Positions 1-8,319 are shown, counted from the stretch's first letter. The stretch: 64,000 bases of DNA from an uncultured Spirochaetales bacterium (GCA_949285785.1 CASEAG010000038.1:27071-91070), one strand, 5' to 3'. Program-made: numbers and translations. The notes: generated by a model not told the origin, from the letters alone.

Positions 1-2508
1 GGTCATGCTGCGCTCTCCACCGGATAACAGGGTCAGGCTGATCAGCTTCTTGCCTGGCGGCTGGGCGAAGATGTCGATGCCGCTGGTGAGCACGTTCTCC
101 TCGTCGGCGAGTGTTATCTCGGCACGGCCGCCGTTGAACAGACGCTTGAACATCGCCTGGAAGTTGTCGCTTATCTGCTTGTAGGTGGACATGAACATCT
201 GGATGCTCTTCTCCTGGATCTCGGAGAGCACCTTCTCCAGGTCGGCCTTGGCCTTGTTGAGGTCATCAAGCTGCTTCGTGTAGAAGTCGTAGCGCTCCTT
301 GGCCTCCTTGAAGTCGTCCACGGCCATGTGGTTGATGTTCGGGCCCAGCGCGGCGATCTGGCTGCGCACCTCGGCAAGCTCGTTCTCGACAAGCTTCTGA
401 TCGGGAAGCTCCTTGGACTCGAGCGTCTCGCCGTATTCGTTCAGACTCCTCGAATACGTGTTGAAGAAGCCTGTGAAGAGCATTCTGATCTGCTCATCGG
501 CCTGGTTGGCCCACAGGTCGCTCTTCTCTATCTCGCTTCTAAGCGTATGGATCGTCTCGATCGTCTGGTCCTTGGCCTTCTGCCTGTCCTCGAGCTGGCT
601 GTTGAGGGTCCGGATCTCGCCCATGACCTCCTGCAGCCTGGTCCTGGCATCGGCGATACGCTCGCCAAGATCGCTCTTCTCCTCCTCGGCCTCGCGGATG
701 CTCCTGTCGGTGTCGGATATCCTGCCTTCATAGAAGGCGACCCTTGTCTGGGCATCATCGAGGGAGGCCGTGGTCTCCTCGATGCTGCGTCTGATGTTCT
801 GGGCGATCTGTCTGGCCGAATCCAGGGATGCCTGCATGGATGCGACCTGGACCTCGATCGTCTTGACAGTCTCGCGAAGTCCGTCGATCTCCTGATTGAG
901 GGTTGCTATGCTCTGGCGACATGCGGCGATCCGCGTACGACTGTGCGCGATAGATGCACGGCATGCCTCCTCCTCTTCGGCGATGCTCCTCTTGCGGGTG
1001 AGCAGCCCTTCAGGAGCAAGCAGCGAATCTATGAACGGCGGTATGGAGCCCTTGTAGTCCTCATAGGCCTTGCGTATCGCCTGGATGGAGTCGGCGATGC
1101 TCTGGAAATCAGAATCCAGACGGTCGCGGATGTCGGTCCCCTCGGGAAGCGTCCTGTAGAAGGATGCCTTCTCCCCGACACGCCTCAAGAGGACGTCGAG
1201 CTTTTGGACGAGAGCCTCCTCGCAGGAGCTCCGTCTCTGGAACGAGTACTCCTCTCCCATCTTCTCGTCGAGTTCTACGGCGAGGTCCTCGATCACCTTC
1301 TTGAGCTCCTCGGAAAGGTCCGATATGCGCTGCTCGTTGGCGATGATGCTCGCCTCCTCGCCTTCAAGCGTGGCGTTCTCCTGCTCGACATGGGCAAGGT
1401 CGTCCTGGATCATCCTCTGGGCATGGGCGAGCTGTCTGCTGGACTCCTCCAGCAGATCCTCCTTGTCCGCTATGCCCGACTCGTTCTGTTCCAGCTCCAG
1501 CCTGTCGCGTTCGATCAGAGCGTTGTATCCCTCGATCTTCTGGGTGAACTCGTCACGGCTGCGGATGTATTCGCGGTACTGGTCCTCGAGGATCCTGATG
1601 CGGTCGTTTCGGCTGTTTATGGCCTCTTCGTCCTTGGTGATCCGGCTCTGCAGCTCGAACGAGACCCTGTTCTTCTCCCTGACCAGGACCTGCTCCTCCT
1701 CGATGCCCTCCCTGAAGCCGTCCAGGGAAGAGGTGAGCTCCTCGAGACGCCTCTCGTTGCTCGCCTTCTGCTCGGCCCTGACGGCCTTGAGGTTCGTGAA
1801 GGTCTGGATCTGTATCGCATGCAGCGTGACGTCGAGCTCAAGCTGACGCTTGACGAGGTCGTTGTAAGCCATGGCCTTCTCGGCCTGGTTCTTGAGGGAG
1901 TTGTATGTCCTCTTCTCAGCCGAGATGATGTTCTCGACCTGGGCGATGTTCTCGTTTGTCCTGTCGATCTTCTTCTGGGCCTCATTGCACTCCGCCTTGA
2001 AGCGGGAGATGCCGGCCGCCTCCTCGAAGATGTAGCGTCTGTCCTCCGGCTTGGATGACAGGATCTGGTCGATCTTCCCCTGTTCGAGGATGGAATAGGC
2101 CGACTTGCCGATACCAGTGTCGAAGAAGAGCTCACGGATGTTCTTCAGAAGGCAGCGCTGCCTGTTGATATAGTATTCGCTCTCGCCGGTACGGAAGACC
2201 CGCCTCTTGATCTCGATCTCGGACAGGTCAGTCTGAAGCTTGTGCTCGCTGTTGTCGATCGTGAGTGCGACCTCAGCGAACTGCAGAGGCTTGCGCGTGT
2301 CGGTGCCGTTGAAGATGACGTCCTCCATCCTGCCGGCTCTCAGCGTCTTGGTGGACTGTTCGCCCAGGACCCATTTGATCGAGTCGACGATGTTGGACTT
2401 GCCGCAGCCGTTTGGTCCCAGAAGGCTCGTGATGCCGTCACTGAAGTCGATATGCGTCTTGTCGGCGAAGCTCTTGAAGCCGTTGATGTCGAGACACTTT
2501 AGAAACAA
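1..2508 (-). CDS. smc: Chromosome segregation ATPase SMC, 3' end beyond the window
   Basis: SMC ATPases organise and segregate the chromosome. The visible 836 residues start at a TTG (MFLKCLDINGFKSF) preceded by GGAGGGAAGG; no ATG fits the conserved N-terminus. Walker A GPNGCGKS lies at residues 31-38 and the head runs to about 165. A coiled coil fills about 170-480. A short turn around SIPPFIDSLLAPEGLLTR (488-505) follows, then a second coiled coil to about 770. The C-terminal head begins after that, and the ABC signature LSGGE is at 828-832. In B. subtilis SMC the signature lies near residue 1090. The roughly 260-residue shortfall is mostly accounted for by a missing globular hinge, plus a somewhat shorter second coil. 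Walker B lies outside the window. The gene is divergent from rnhB. Identification is firm; the loss of the hinge is my reading of the translation. Confidence 0.93.
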   Translation of the reverse strand, partial: MFLKCLDINGFKSFADKTHIDFSDGITSLLGPNGCGKSNIVDSIKWVLGEQSTKTLRAGRMEDVIFNGTDTRKPLQFAEVALTIDNSEHKLQTDLSEIEIKRRVFRTGESEYYINRQRCLLKNIRELFFDTGIGKSAYSILEQGKIDQILSSKPEDRRYIFEEAAGISRFKAECNEAQKKIDRTNENIAQVENIISAEKRTYNSLKNQAEKAMAYNDLVKRQLELDVTLHAIQIQTFTNLKAVRAEQKASNERRLEELTSSLDGFREGIEEEQVLVREKNRVSFELQSRITKDEEAINSRNDRIRILEDQYREYIRSRDEFTQKIEGYNALIERDRLELEQNESGIADKEDLLEESSRQLAHAQRMIQDDLAHVEQENATLEGEEASIIANEQRISDLSEELKKVIEDLAVELDEKMGEEYSFQRRSSCEEALVQKLDVLLRRVGEKASFYRTLPEGTDIRDRLDSDFQSIADSIQAIRKAYEDYKGSIPPFIDSLLAPEGLLTRKRSIAEEEEACRASIAHSRTRIAACRQSIATLNQEIDGLRETVKTIEVQVASMQASLDSARQIAQNIRRSIEETTASLDDAQTRVAFYEGRISDTDRSIREAEEEKSDLGERIADARTRLQEVMGEIRTLNSQLEDRQKAKDQTIETIHTLRSEIEKSDLWANQADEQIRMLFTGFFNTYSRSLNEYGETLESKELPDQKLVENELAEVRSQIAALGPNINHMAVDDFKEAKERYDFYTKQLDDLNKAKADLEKVLSEIQEKSIQMFMSTYKQISDNFQAMFKRLFNGGRAEITLADEENVLTSGIDIFAQPPGKKLISLTLLSGGERSMT

Positions 2509-2524
2509 CCCTTCCCTCCTGGAG

Positions 2525-2554
2525 TTGACTTGGCAGTCCTTGCAAAGATAGCAT
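2525..2554 (+). promoter_or_regulatory. Predicted rnhB promoter
   Basis: TTGACT (2525-2530), an 18-base spacer and TAGCAT (2549-2554). The rnhB ATG follows 13 bases later, so the predicted transcript has a leader of only about 6-7 bases. It lies in the 59-bp gap between the divergent smc and rnhB genes. Confidence 0.5.
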
Positions 2555-2567
2555 TCTTGAGCGGTTT

Positions 2568-3194
2568 ATGGAAGAACAGCTGACACTTTTCGATTTCACC
2601 AGAGCGGGTCTCGTGTGCGGTTGCGACGAGGCGGGTCGCGGACCTCTTGCCGGTCCCGTCTGCATCGCCGCGTGCATCCTTCCCGACGACTTCGACACTT
2701 CCCTTCTGGACGACAGCAAGAAGCTGAGCGAGAAGAGGCGTCTGGCCCTCGAGCCCATGATCAAGGCGAATGCGATAGACTGGTCAATAGTGTTCATCGA
2801 CCAGGATGAGATAGATTCCATCAACATACTGGTCGCCACCATGAAGGGTATGGCGATGTGCTATGAGGAGATCGCATCACGCCATCCGATCTCGACGTTC
2901 TTCGTGGATGGCAACAGGACGCCCCGGATCCCCTCGGACCGTGACGCGAACGTCGTCGCCGTGGTCAAAGGCGATTCGAAGATACCGCAGGTGATGGCGG
3001 CAAGCATCCTTGCGAAGACCGCACGTGACCGCTATATGACGGAAATGGATTCACGCTATCCACAGTACGGATTCGCAATCCACAAGGGCTACGGGACAAG
3101 GGCGCACATCGAGGCCATCAGACGATTCGGCCCATGTCCGCTGCACAGGATGACGTTTCTCAGGAGGATACTGCTCACAGAAGAGCGAGAGTGA
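2568..3194 (+). CDS. rnhB: Ribonuclease HII
   Basis: RNase HII removes ribonucleotides from DNA and RNA from RNA/DNA hybrids. The 208-residue protein has the family length. The signature CDEAGRGPLAGPV starts at residue 19 and includes catalytic D20 and E21. The DDSKKLSEKRR segment follows. A later block, KGDSKIPQVMAASILAKTARDR, carries the remaining conserved acidic and basic residues. No strong ribosome-binding site precedes the ATG. The last 20 bases overlap the convergent ZIP transporter gene. Confidence 0.95.
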   Translation: MEEQLTLFDFTRAGLVCGCDEAGRGPLAGPVCIAACILPDDFDTSLLDDSKKLSEKRRLALEPMIKANAIDWSIVFIDQDEIDSINILVATMKGMAMCYEEIASRHPISTFFVDGNRTPRIPSDRDANVVAVVKGDSKIPQVMAASILAKTARDRYMTEMDSRYPQYGFAIHKGYGTRAHIEAIRRFGPCPLHRMTFLRRILLTEERE

Positions 3195-3951
3195 CCCCCA
3201 TCAGGACCATGCCGAGGATGACGGCATAGGTGACCAGATGATGGTGTCCGTAGTTCTCCGCCGTCGGCAGCAGCTCGTCGAATGCCAGATAGATCATGAT
3301 TCCGGCGACAAGCGCATAGACCAGGGCGAATGTGAATGGCGTGAAAACACTCTGAAGGAACATGAAACCCACGACTGCACCCAGAGGTTCTGCTATGCCT
3401 GAGCCGAGTGCATACAGGAAGGCCCGGGTCCTGCTTCCGCTTGAATGATAGATCGGGGAGGCGACGGTTATGCCTTCGGGAATGTTGTGAAGAGCTATGG
3501 CAATTGCGACCGACACACCGCTGACGGGGTCGTCCAGGGCGCTCATGAACGAGGCAAGACCCTCGGGAAAGTTGTGAACGGCGATTGCAAGGGCGCTCAG
3601 AAGGCCCATCTTCCTCAGCGCCCCGCCCTTCTGCTCGTGTCCGAACTCATGAGGGTTCTCGTCCTCCGGAACGAGCTTGTCTATGATCGCGATGAGCGCC
3701 ATGCCGGCGAGAAGGAAGCCAAGCGCCATGAGTCCTGCCGTCCGCTTCGTGTAGTAGCGGGACAGCGAGTCGATCGCCTCAGGGAGCATCTCCATGAACG
3801 AGACATAGACCATGACCCCTGCGGACAGGCCCAGCGAGAAGCACAGGAAACGGGTGCTGCGCCTGTTCGTGAACAGCGGGACCAGGCCTCCGATTCCGGT
3901 GGACAGCCCCGCTGCCAGGGATACGAGAAAGGCGAAGACAGTGGCGCTCAC
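3175..3951 (-). CDS. ZIP family divalent metal transporter
   Basis: A predicted inner-membrane transporter moving zinc or other divalent metals into the cytoplasm. The 258 residues contain about eight hydrophobic helices. The two family metal-binding helices are visible as HNFPEG (126-131) and HNIPEG (155-160). A short hydrophilic loop rich in Glu, Asp and His (about 96-112) links helices 3 and 4, as in ZupT-type proteins. The start codon overlaps the stop of the upstream PUR protein gene (ATGA), so the two are a translationally coupled pair. Substrate specificity cannot be read from the sequence. Confidence 0.9.
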   Translation of the reverse strand: MSATVFAFLVSLAAGLSTGIGGLVPLFTNRRSTRFLCFSLGLSAGVMVYVSFMEMLPEAIDSLSRYYTKRTAGLMALGFLLAGMALIAIIDKLVPEDENPHEFGHEQKGGALRKMGLLSALAIAVHNFPEGLASFMSALDDPVSGVSVAIAIALHNIPEGITVASPIYHSSGSRTRAFLYALGSGIAEPLGAVVGFMFLQSVFTPFTFALVYALVAGIMIYLAFDELLPTAENYGHHHLVTYAVILGMVLMGVTLALL

Positions 3952-4214
3952 TCCTCTTCGACCACCTGTCTGCTGGATGTCTTTCTGGCATGCATCTTCA
4001 GATAGTCCAGACTCTTCTGCATCTCCTTGATGAACTCGCCGATGTCCTCCTGATAGACCAGGACCGACTGTCTGAGGAAGCTTCCACCCTCTGTCGGCTT
4101 GCTCTCGACGATATTGAGATACAGGTCTCCATACATGTTCTCCTTGACGTTGAAGAAATACGTCCTGTCCTTCCTCACCAGTCTTGAAGAAAACATCTCA
4201 CCACGCTGTCCCAT
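3948..4214 (-). CDS. PUR-domain nucleic-acid-binding protein (BpuR-like, DUF3276)
   Basis: An 88-residue protein beginning MGQRGEMFSSRLVRKDRTYF, with GGAGG seven bases before the ATG; a longer in-frame extension upstream lacks a ribosome-binding site. The FSSRLVRKDRTYFFNVKEN and LYLNIVESKP segments, then RQSVLVYQEDIGEFIKEM, match the bacterial single PUR-repeat family. In Borrelia burgdorferi the homologue BpuR binds DNA and RNA and acts as a regulator. The short tail after the domain is basic then acidic (KMHARKTSSRQVVEEE). It is coupled to the ZIP transporter gene by an ATGA overlap. A regulatory role here is inferred from the family. Confidence 0.85.
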   Translation of the reverse strand: MGQRGEMFSSRLVRKDRTYFFNVKENMYGDLYLNIVESKPTEGGSFLRQSVLVYQEDIGEFIKEMQKSLDYLKMHARKTSSRQVVEEE

Positions 4215-4350
4215 GATAGAACCTCCGCAAAAATGAAATAGATTTTCCAGATGTGTATTCAACCACTCGCCATGCTTCGTTGTCAACATGCGCTAACTCC
4301 TTTGCAGGAAAGGCATTGCGGGAAAAGTTCAAATCTTTTGCTCCGTTTTA

Positions 4351-4380
4351 TTGACTAAAGTGCGCCATCTCTGCTATTTT
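4351..4380 (+). promoter_or_regulatory. Predicted tRNA-Gly promoter
   Basis: TTGACT (4351-4356), an 18-base spacer and TATTTT (4375-4380), 13 bases before the tRNA 5' end. Confidence 0.6.
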
Positions 4381-4393
4381 ACACAACGTCATC

Positions 4394-4465
4394 GCGTCTG
4401 TCGTATAATGGCTATTACCCCAGCCTTCCAAGCTGAAGATGCGGGTTCGATTCCCGTCGGACGCT
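4394..4465 (+). tRNA. tRNA-Gly (anticodon UCC)
   Basis: A complete cloverleaf. The acceptor stem GCGTCTG pairs with CGGACGC (one T-G wobble). The anticodon loop CTTCCAA carries TCC at 34-36. The T arm is GCGGGTTCGATTCCCGT. The discriminator is T and CCA is not encoded. A strong promoter precedes it and an intrinsic terminator follows. Confidence 0.95.
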
Positions 4466-4482
4466 TCACCCAAGAACGAAAG

Positions 4483-4507
4483 CTCCTTGTCTGCAAGGAG
4501 TTTTTTG
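4483..4507 (+). terminator. Intrinsic terminator after tRNA-Gly
   Basis: A perfect 7-bp stem CTCCTTG/CAAGGAG (4483-4489 with 4494-4500), a four-base loop, then TTTTTT. It lies between the tRNA and the GGAGG ribosome-binding site of the next gene. Confidence 0.8.
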
Positions 4508-4526
4508 TTACCCGGAGGTCCAACAC

Positions 4527-5678
4527 ATGAACATGCTCGCCGACAGGTACGCCCGTTTCATCGTGCACTCGATGCTTCGCCTGGAAGATGGTGACAGGCT
4601 GACGATACACTCGAACGAAGAGACAATCGAGTTCGCACACAAGGTCGCCCACGAGGCTGCCGACACCACCGGGGTGCCGGTATCGCTTGTATACATCGAG
4701 AAGGGCAAGGTCGAATCCGTCGACGAGATTTCACCGGACTTCCCCGCCAGAAAGGCGGAAGGCGACGTCATGCTCCATCTGGCATCGTTCACCAGCCGGC
4801 CATTCGACAGGGACGCCGAGATGGATGCGGTCAACCTCCAGAACCACAGGCTGCTTGCCGACCCGATATTCCTCGACAGGAGGATTTCGATTCCATACGC
4901 GGTCGCATATGTCCCGACCGCGGCATGGGCCGAGTTCGTCTACGGTCCTGGTTCCACTGTCGACCAGCTGTATCTCGACCTTGCCGACTTCCTGTCGCTT
5001 GACGAAGGCATGGATGTGACATCAACGCTTGAGCGGACTCTCCACCAGCGCGCCACGCTCCTGAATGGAATGGACATCGAAAGGCTGCAATTGAAGAGTC
5101 CGACGATGGAACTCGAGTGCTCGCTTGCAAAGGGGGCCAGGATAGGCACAACCGCCTCCAAACTGTCAGGTGGAAGGTTCTTCTACCCTACATTCCCCTG
5201 CGAGGACCTGATATTCCCGATCGACTTCTCGAAGGCGGAGGGGCATTTGCACACGACCTACCCGTTCCGTTTCTTCGACTCGGTCATCGAAGATGCCGAA
5301 ATCGAGGTGAAAGGCGGCCGCATCACGCTCTTCTCCTGTGAAAGGAGCGATTATGTCGAGAAGTACATGAACATCGATGCCAGGTCAGCATCCATCGGCG
5401 AGGTCATTCTCTGCGAGAGCCTGACACAGGCGGCATCCTTCCACCGTGCATTCGGACTGCCGCTTCTCGACAGGATGCGTACAAGCCAGGTCGTCTTCGG
5501 AGGCGTGACGCCGGAGATGGTCACCATCACGGACGATGACAGGCTCGAGGAGATGGGTCTCAACACGGGATTCGCACGTCTAGAGATCCCTGTCGGAAGC
5601 AGAGAGCTCGCCGTCACGGCGATTGCGCGTGACGGAAGTGTCCATACGATTTTCGAGGATGGTGTCTTCTGTTTATAG
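4527..5678 (+). CDS. M29 aminopeptidase-like protein, probably lacking metal ligands
   Basis: 383 residues with an overall resemblance to family M29 (thermophilic AmpS/AmpT/PepS) aminopeptidases, two-metal cytoplasmic enzymes that remove N-terminal residues. The ATG is preceded by CCGGAGG. Family blocks can be followed: an N-terminal alpha/beta domain, FPCEDLIF (position of the first ligand Glu), IGEVILCE (second Glu) and SFHRAFG (His). The block that normally reads N-x-S-x-x-H-x-D-F appears here as RTSQVVFGG (about 319-326), so the His and Asp metal ligands seem to be Val and Gly. The protein may be an inactive paralogue or a very divergent enzyme. Family assignment is moderately sure; the loss of ligands is an alignment made by eye. 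The 3' end overlaps convergent coaX by six bases. Confidence 0.65.
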   Translation: MNMLADRYARFIVHSMLRLEDGDRLTIHSNEETIEFAHKVAHEAADTTGVPVSLVYIEKGKVESVDEISPDFPARKAEGDVMLHLASFTSRPFDRDAEMDAVNLQNHRLLADPIFLDRRISIPYAVAYVPTAAWAEFVYGPGSTVDQLYLDLADFLSLDEGMDVTSTLERTLHQRATLLNGMDIERLQLKSPTMELECSLAKGARIGTTASKLSGGRFFYPTFPCEDLIFPIDFSKAEGHLHTTYPFRFFDSVIEDAEIEVKGGRITLFSCERSDYVEKYMNIDARSASIGEVILCESLTQAASFHRAFGLPLLDRMRTSQVVFGGVTPEMVTITDDDRLEEMGLNTGFARLEIPVGSRELAVTAIARDGSVHTIFEDGVFCL

Positions 5679-6437
5679 GTTGAGCGATGCGATGAGCCTG
5701 AGGCCGTTGAGAGTATGCCTCTTGTCCAGATGGTCGATTCTTCTGATCAGAGGGGAGATCGTCATGCTCAGGCCGCCGGTGGCCATGACATACACCCTGT
5801 GTCCGAGTTCGTCCTCGGTGCGGCGTATGATGCTCTCCACCAGCCCGGCATAGCCATACATGATCCCGGCTCTTATCGAATCCTCGCTGTTGCGTCCAAG
5901 CACCGATGTCGGGATCTTGAGCTCGACCTGTGGGAGCTGGGCCGTGGAGCCGAAGAGCGCATTCACGCTGGTCAGAAGACCGGGTACTATCGCAACGCCT
6001 TTCACACGTCCCTCCGCATCGACGGTAGAGAACGTCAGGGCCGTGCCGAAATCGACCGTCATGACCGTTTCGTCGGCTCTTGCATGGTGCGCCCAGGCAA
6101 GATTGCACAGCAGGTCGCTTCCAAGCTCCTGCGGAATCGACTCGCGTACAAGTCCGCTTCTGATGTCATGCGTGACGACAAGGGCCTCCAGGCCGAAGAT
6201 GCGCTGCATGTCTTTCTGCATGGAACGTGTCAGATTGGGCACGACGGACGATATGATGACGCTGTCGACCGCACTCACGTCGACGCCCTCGCCTTCGATT
6301 AGAGAACGGAATATGACGTAATATTCGTCACCTGTCTTCCTCTGGTCCGAGTAGACTCGCCAGATGTGCCTCCATTTCTCCCCGTCATGTATGGCGAGGA
6401 CTATGTTCGTGTTGCCGATGTCTACGACTGCAAGCAT
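5673..6437 (-). CDS. coaX: Type III pantothenate kinase
   Basis: Phosphorylates pantothenate, the first committed step of coenzyme A synthesis. The protein is 254 residues from MLAVVDIGNTN, the family's N-terminal phosphate-binding motif (D6, G8, N9, T10, N11). A longer in-frame reading upstream is rejected because it would run into the ABC-F gene. TVDFGTALTFS and GLVESIIRRTEDE are typical later blocks. The usual GADR motif reads GSDL, keeping the Asp but not the Arg. The start lies four bases after the stop of the ABC-F gene, so the two are probably co-translated. Confidence 0.9.
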   Translation of the reverse strand: MLAVVDIGNTNIVLAIHDGEKWRHIWRVYSDQRKTGDEYYVIFRSLIEGEGVDVSAVDSVIISSVVPNLTRSMQKDMQRIFGLEALVVTHDIRSGLVRESIPQELGSDLLCNLAWAHHARADETVMTVDFGTALTFSTVDAEGRVKGVAIVPGLLTSVNALFGSTAQLPQVELKIPTSVLGRNSEDSIRAGIMYGYAGLVESIIRRTEDELGHRVYVMATGGLSMTISPLIRRIDHLDKRHTLNGLRLIASLNL

Positions 6438-6441
6438 ATCG

Positions 6442-8079
6442 TCAAAGCAGCACGACGTGGTGCTGTCCCTCATAGGCCTTGTCACGCAGAGCATCGATGC
6501 TCTTGTCGTTGATGTAGCTCTCGAACGTGGTGAAGCGGTCGATCAGGCCGGTCGGAGTGAACTCGATGATCCTGTTGGCGATCGAGTCGACGAACTGGTG
6601 GTCATGGCTGTTGAACAGCAGCGTTCCCTTGAAATTGATCAGACCGTCGTTGAGCGCCTGGATCGCCTCGAGGTCCAGATGGCTGGTCGGCTCGTCGAAG
6701 ATCATGCAGTTTGCCCCCTCGAGCATCATCTTTGCAAGAACAACGCGGACCTTCTCGCCTCCGGAAAGGACGCGGCATGCCTTGAGAGCCTCGTCACCTG
6801 TGAACAGCATCCTGCCGAGGAAGGAGCGCACGAACGTGTCGTCGTCCTCCTTGCTGAACTGCTGCAGATAGTCGGCGATCGACATGTCGGTGTCGAACAT
6901 GCGTGTGTTGTCCTTGGGGAAGTAGCTCAGAGATGTCGTGACGCCCCAGGTGTAGCTTCCTTCATCCGGCTCCATCTCGCCGGCAAGGATCTGGAAGAGG
7001 ACGGTCTTGGCATAGTGGTTCGGACCGACGAAGGCGACCTTGTCGCCGGGGTTGATCGTGAGGTTGAGCTTGTCGAAGATGACCTGACCGTCGATGGTCT
7101 TGCTCAGGTCCTTGATCTCGAGGCAGTTCTTTCCGATCTCGCGCTCGGGCTTGAAGGCCACATAGGGGAACCTCCTGCTTGAGGGCTTGATGTCATCAAG
7201 GGTGAGCTTCTCGATCAGCTTCTTGCGGCTCGTGGCCTGCTTGGCCTTTGCGACGTTGGAGCTGAAGCGCTGGATGAACTCCTTGAGCTCTGCGATCTTG
7301 TCCTCCCTCCTCTTCTTCTCGTCCTTCAGCTGCTTGGCTGCAAGCTGGCTGGACATGTACCAGAAGTCGTAGTTGCCGACATACAGCTGGATCTTGCCGT
7401 AGTCTATGTCACAGATATGAGTACACACGGTATTGAGGAAGTGTCTGTCATGGCTGACGACGATGACCGTGTTGTTGAAGTCGGCAAGGAAGTCCTCAAG
7501 CCAATGGACAGACTCGAGGTCAAGGTGGTTGGTGGGCTCGTCGAGAAGCAGGATGTCGGGGTTTCCGAAAAGGGCCTGGGCAAGCAGGACACGGACCTTC
7601 AGGTTATCCTCGATCTCCTCCATCTTCCTGTCGTGCAGGTCTGTGGGTATTCCGAGGCCGTCCAGCATCTGGGCAGCCTCGCTTTCAGCCTCCCATCCGC
7701 CCATCTCGGCGAACTCGGTCTCAAGCTCTGCAGCCCTCAGGCCATCCTCCTCGCTGAAATCCGCCTTTGCGTATATCTCGTCCCTCTCCTTCATCACGGA
7801 ATAGAGCTTGTCATAGCCCATGATGACGGTCTCGAGGACTCCGTACTTGTTGAACGCGAAGTGGTCCTGTCTGAGTACTGCCATTCTCTCGCCCGGGGTG
7901 ATGATGACCTCTCCGCTGTCAGCCTCGATCTCGCCGGAGAGTATCTTCATGAATGTGGACTTGCCTGCCCCATTGGCACCGATGATGCCATAGCAGTTGC
8001 CCGGCGTGAACTTGATGTTCACGTCCTTGAACAGTACCTGGGTTCCATACGAAAGGGAAATGTTGCTAGCTGTAATCAT
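6442..8079 (-). CDS. ABC-F family ATPase (YbiT-like), one ATP site degenerate
   Basis: A soluble tandem ABC ATPase of the ABC-F class; members act on the ribosome. The chosen start MITASNISLSYG (545 residues) has GGAGAG eight bases upstream; a TTG six codons earlier has none. The N-terminal cassette has Walker A GANGAGKST (34-42) and Walker B ILLLDEPTNHLDL. The C-terminal cassette has LSGGEKVR and MIFDEPTSHLDL. Two elements are degenerate: cassette 1's signature reads IEDNLKVR, and cassette 2's Walker A reads GPNHYAKT. In a head-to-tail dimer these two face each other, so a single composite site is lost. A linker of about 80 residues between the cassettes is rich in Lys and Glu. The gene lies just downstream of a tRNA terminator and heads an operon with coaX. 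Confidence 0.88.
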   Translation of the reverse strand: MITASNISLSYGTQVLFKDVNIKFTPGNCYGIIGANGAGKSTFMKILSGEIEADSGEVIITPGERMAVLRQDHFAFNKYGVLETVIMGYDKLYSVMKERDEIYAKADFSEEDGLRAAELETEFAEMGGWEAESEAAQMLDGLGIPTDLHDRKMEEIEDNLKVRVLLAQALFGNPDILLLDEPTNHLDLESVHWLEDFLADFNNTVIVVSHDRHFLNTVCTHICDIDYGKIQLYVGNYDFWYMSSQLAAKQLKDEKKRREDKIAELKEFIQRFSSNVAKAKQATSRKKLIEKLTLDDIKPSSRRFPYVAFKPEREIGKNCLEIKDLSKTIDGQVIFDKLNLTINPGDKVAFVGPNHYAKTVLFQILAGEMEPDEGSYTWGVTTSLSYFPKDNTRMFDTDMSIADYLQQFSKEDDDTFVRSFLGRMLFTGDEALKACRVLSGGEKVRVVLAKMMLEGANCMIFDEPTSHLDLEAIQALNDGLINFKGTLLFNSHDHQFVDSIANRIIEFTPTGLIDRFTTFESYINDKSIDALRDKAYEGQHHVVLL

Positions 8080-8095
8080 CAAAACTCTCCAAAGC

Positions 8096-8132
8096 AAAAA
8101 AAATGCAGCACAGACCTTGGTTCCTGTGCTGC
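8096..8132 (-). terminator. Intrinsic terminator after the tRNA pair, abutting the ABC-F gene
   Basis: On the minus strand GCAGCACAG pairs with CTGTGCTGC (8124-8132 with 8105-8113), followed by A and eight T. The T-run ends only 16 bases before the ABC-F start codon, leaving no room for a separate promoter between them. Confidence 0.85.
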
Positions 8133-8140
8133 TCCTCTTT

Positions 8141-8212
8141 TAGTTCCTAGGGGAATCGAACCCCTATTTAGAGACTGAGAATCTCCCGTCCTAACCGTTA
8201 GACGAAGGAACC
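8141..8212 (-). tRNA. tRNA-Glu (anticodon CUC)
   Basis: The acceptor GGTTCCT pairs with AGGAACT, with a G-T wobble at the first pair and discriminator A. The anticodon stem GGAGA/TCTCT encloses loop TTCTCAG, giving anticodon CTC. The T arm is AGGGGTTCGATTCCCCT. It is co-transcribed downstream of tRNA-Gln. Confidence 0.92.
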
Positions 8213-8224
8213 ATTGTTTCAGAT

Positions 8225-8295
8225 CTGGGATGGAGGGATTCGAACCCCCAAAGGCAGAACCAGAATCTGCAGTGTTACCATTACACTACATCCCA
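8225..8295 (-). tRNA. tRNA-Gln (anticodon CUG)
   Basis: The acceptor TGGGATG pairs with CATCCCA, discriminator G. The anticodon stem GCAGA/TCTGC holds loop TTCTGGT, anticodon CTG. It is the first gene of the tRNA-Gln/tRNA-Glu transcript. Confidence 0.93.
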
Positions 8296-8319
8296 ATCTC
8301 TGTTTTCCAGTCCTCAAGT

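Noticed and set aside
328..2058. A 576-codon open frame on the plus strand opposite smc
   Set aside because: It mirrors the smc codons in reverse; the leucine/valine/aspartate-rich translation is a codon-usage shadow with no domain, while smc on the other strand has clear motifs.
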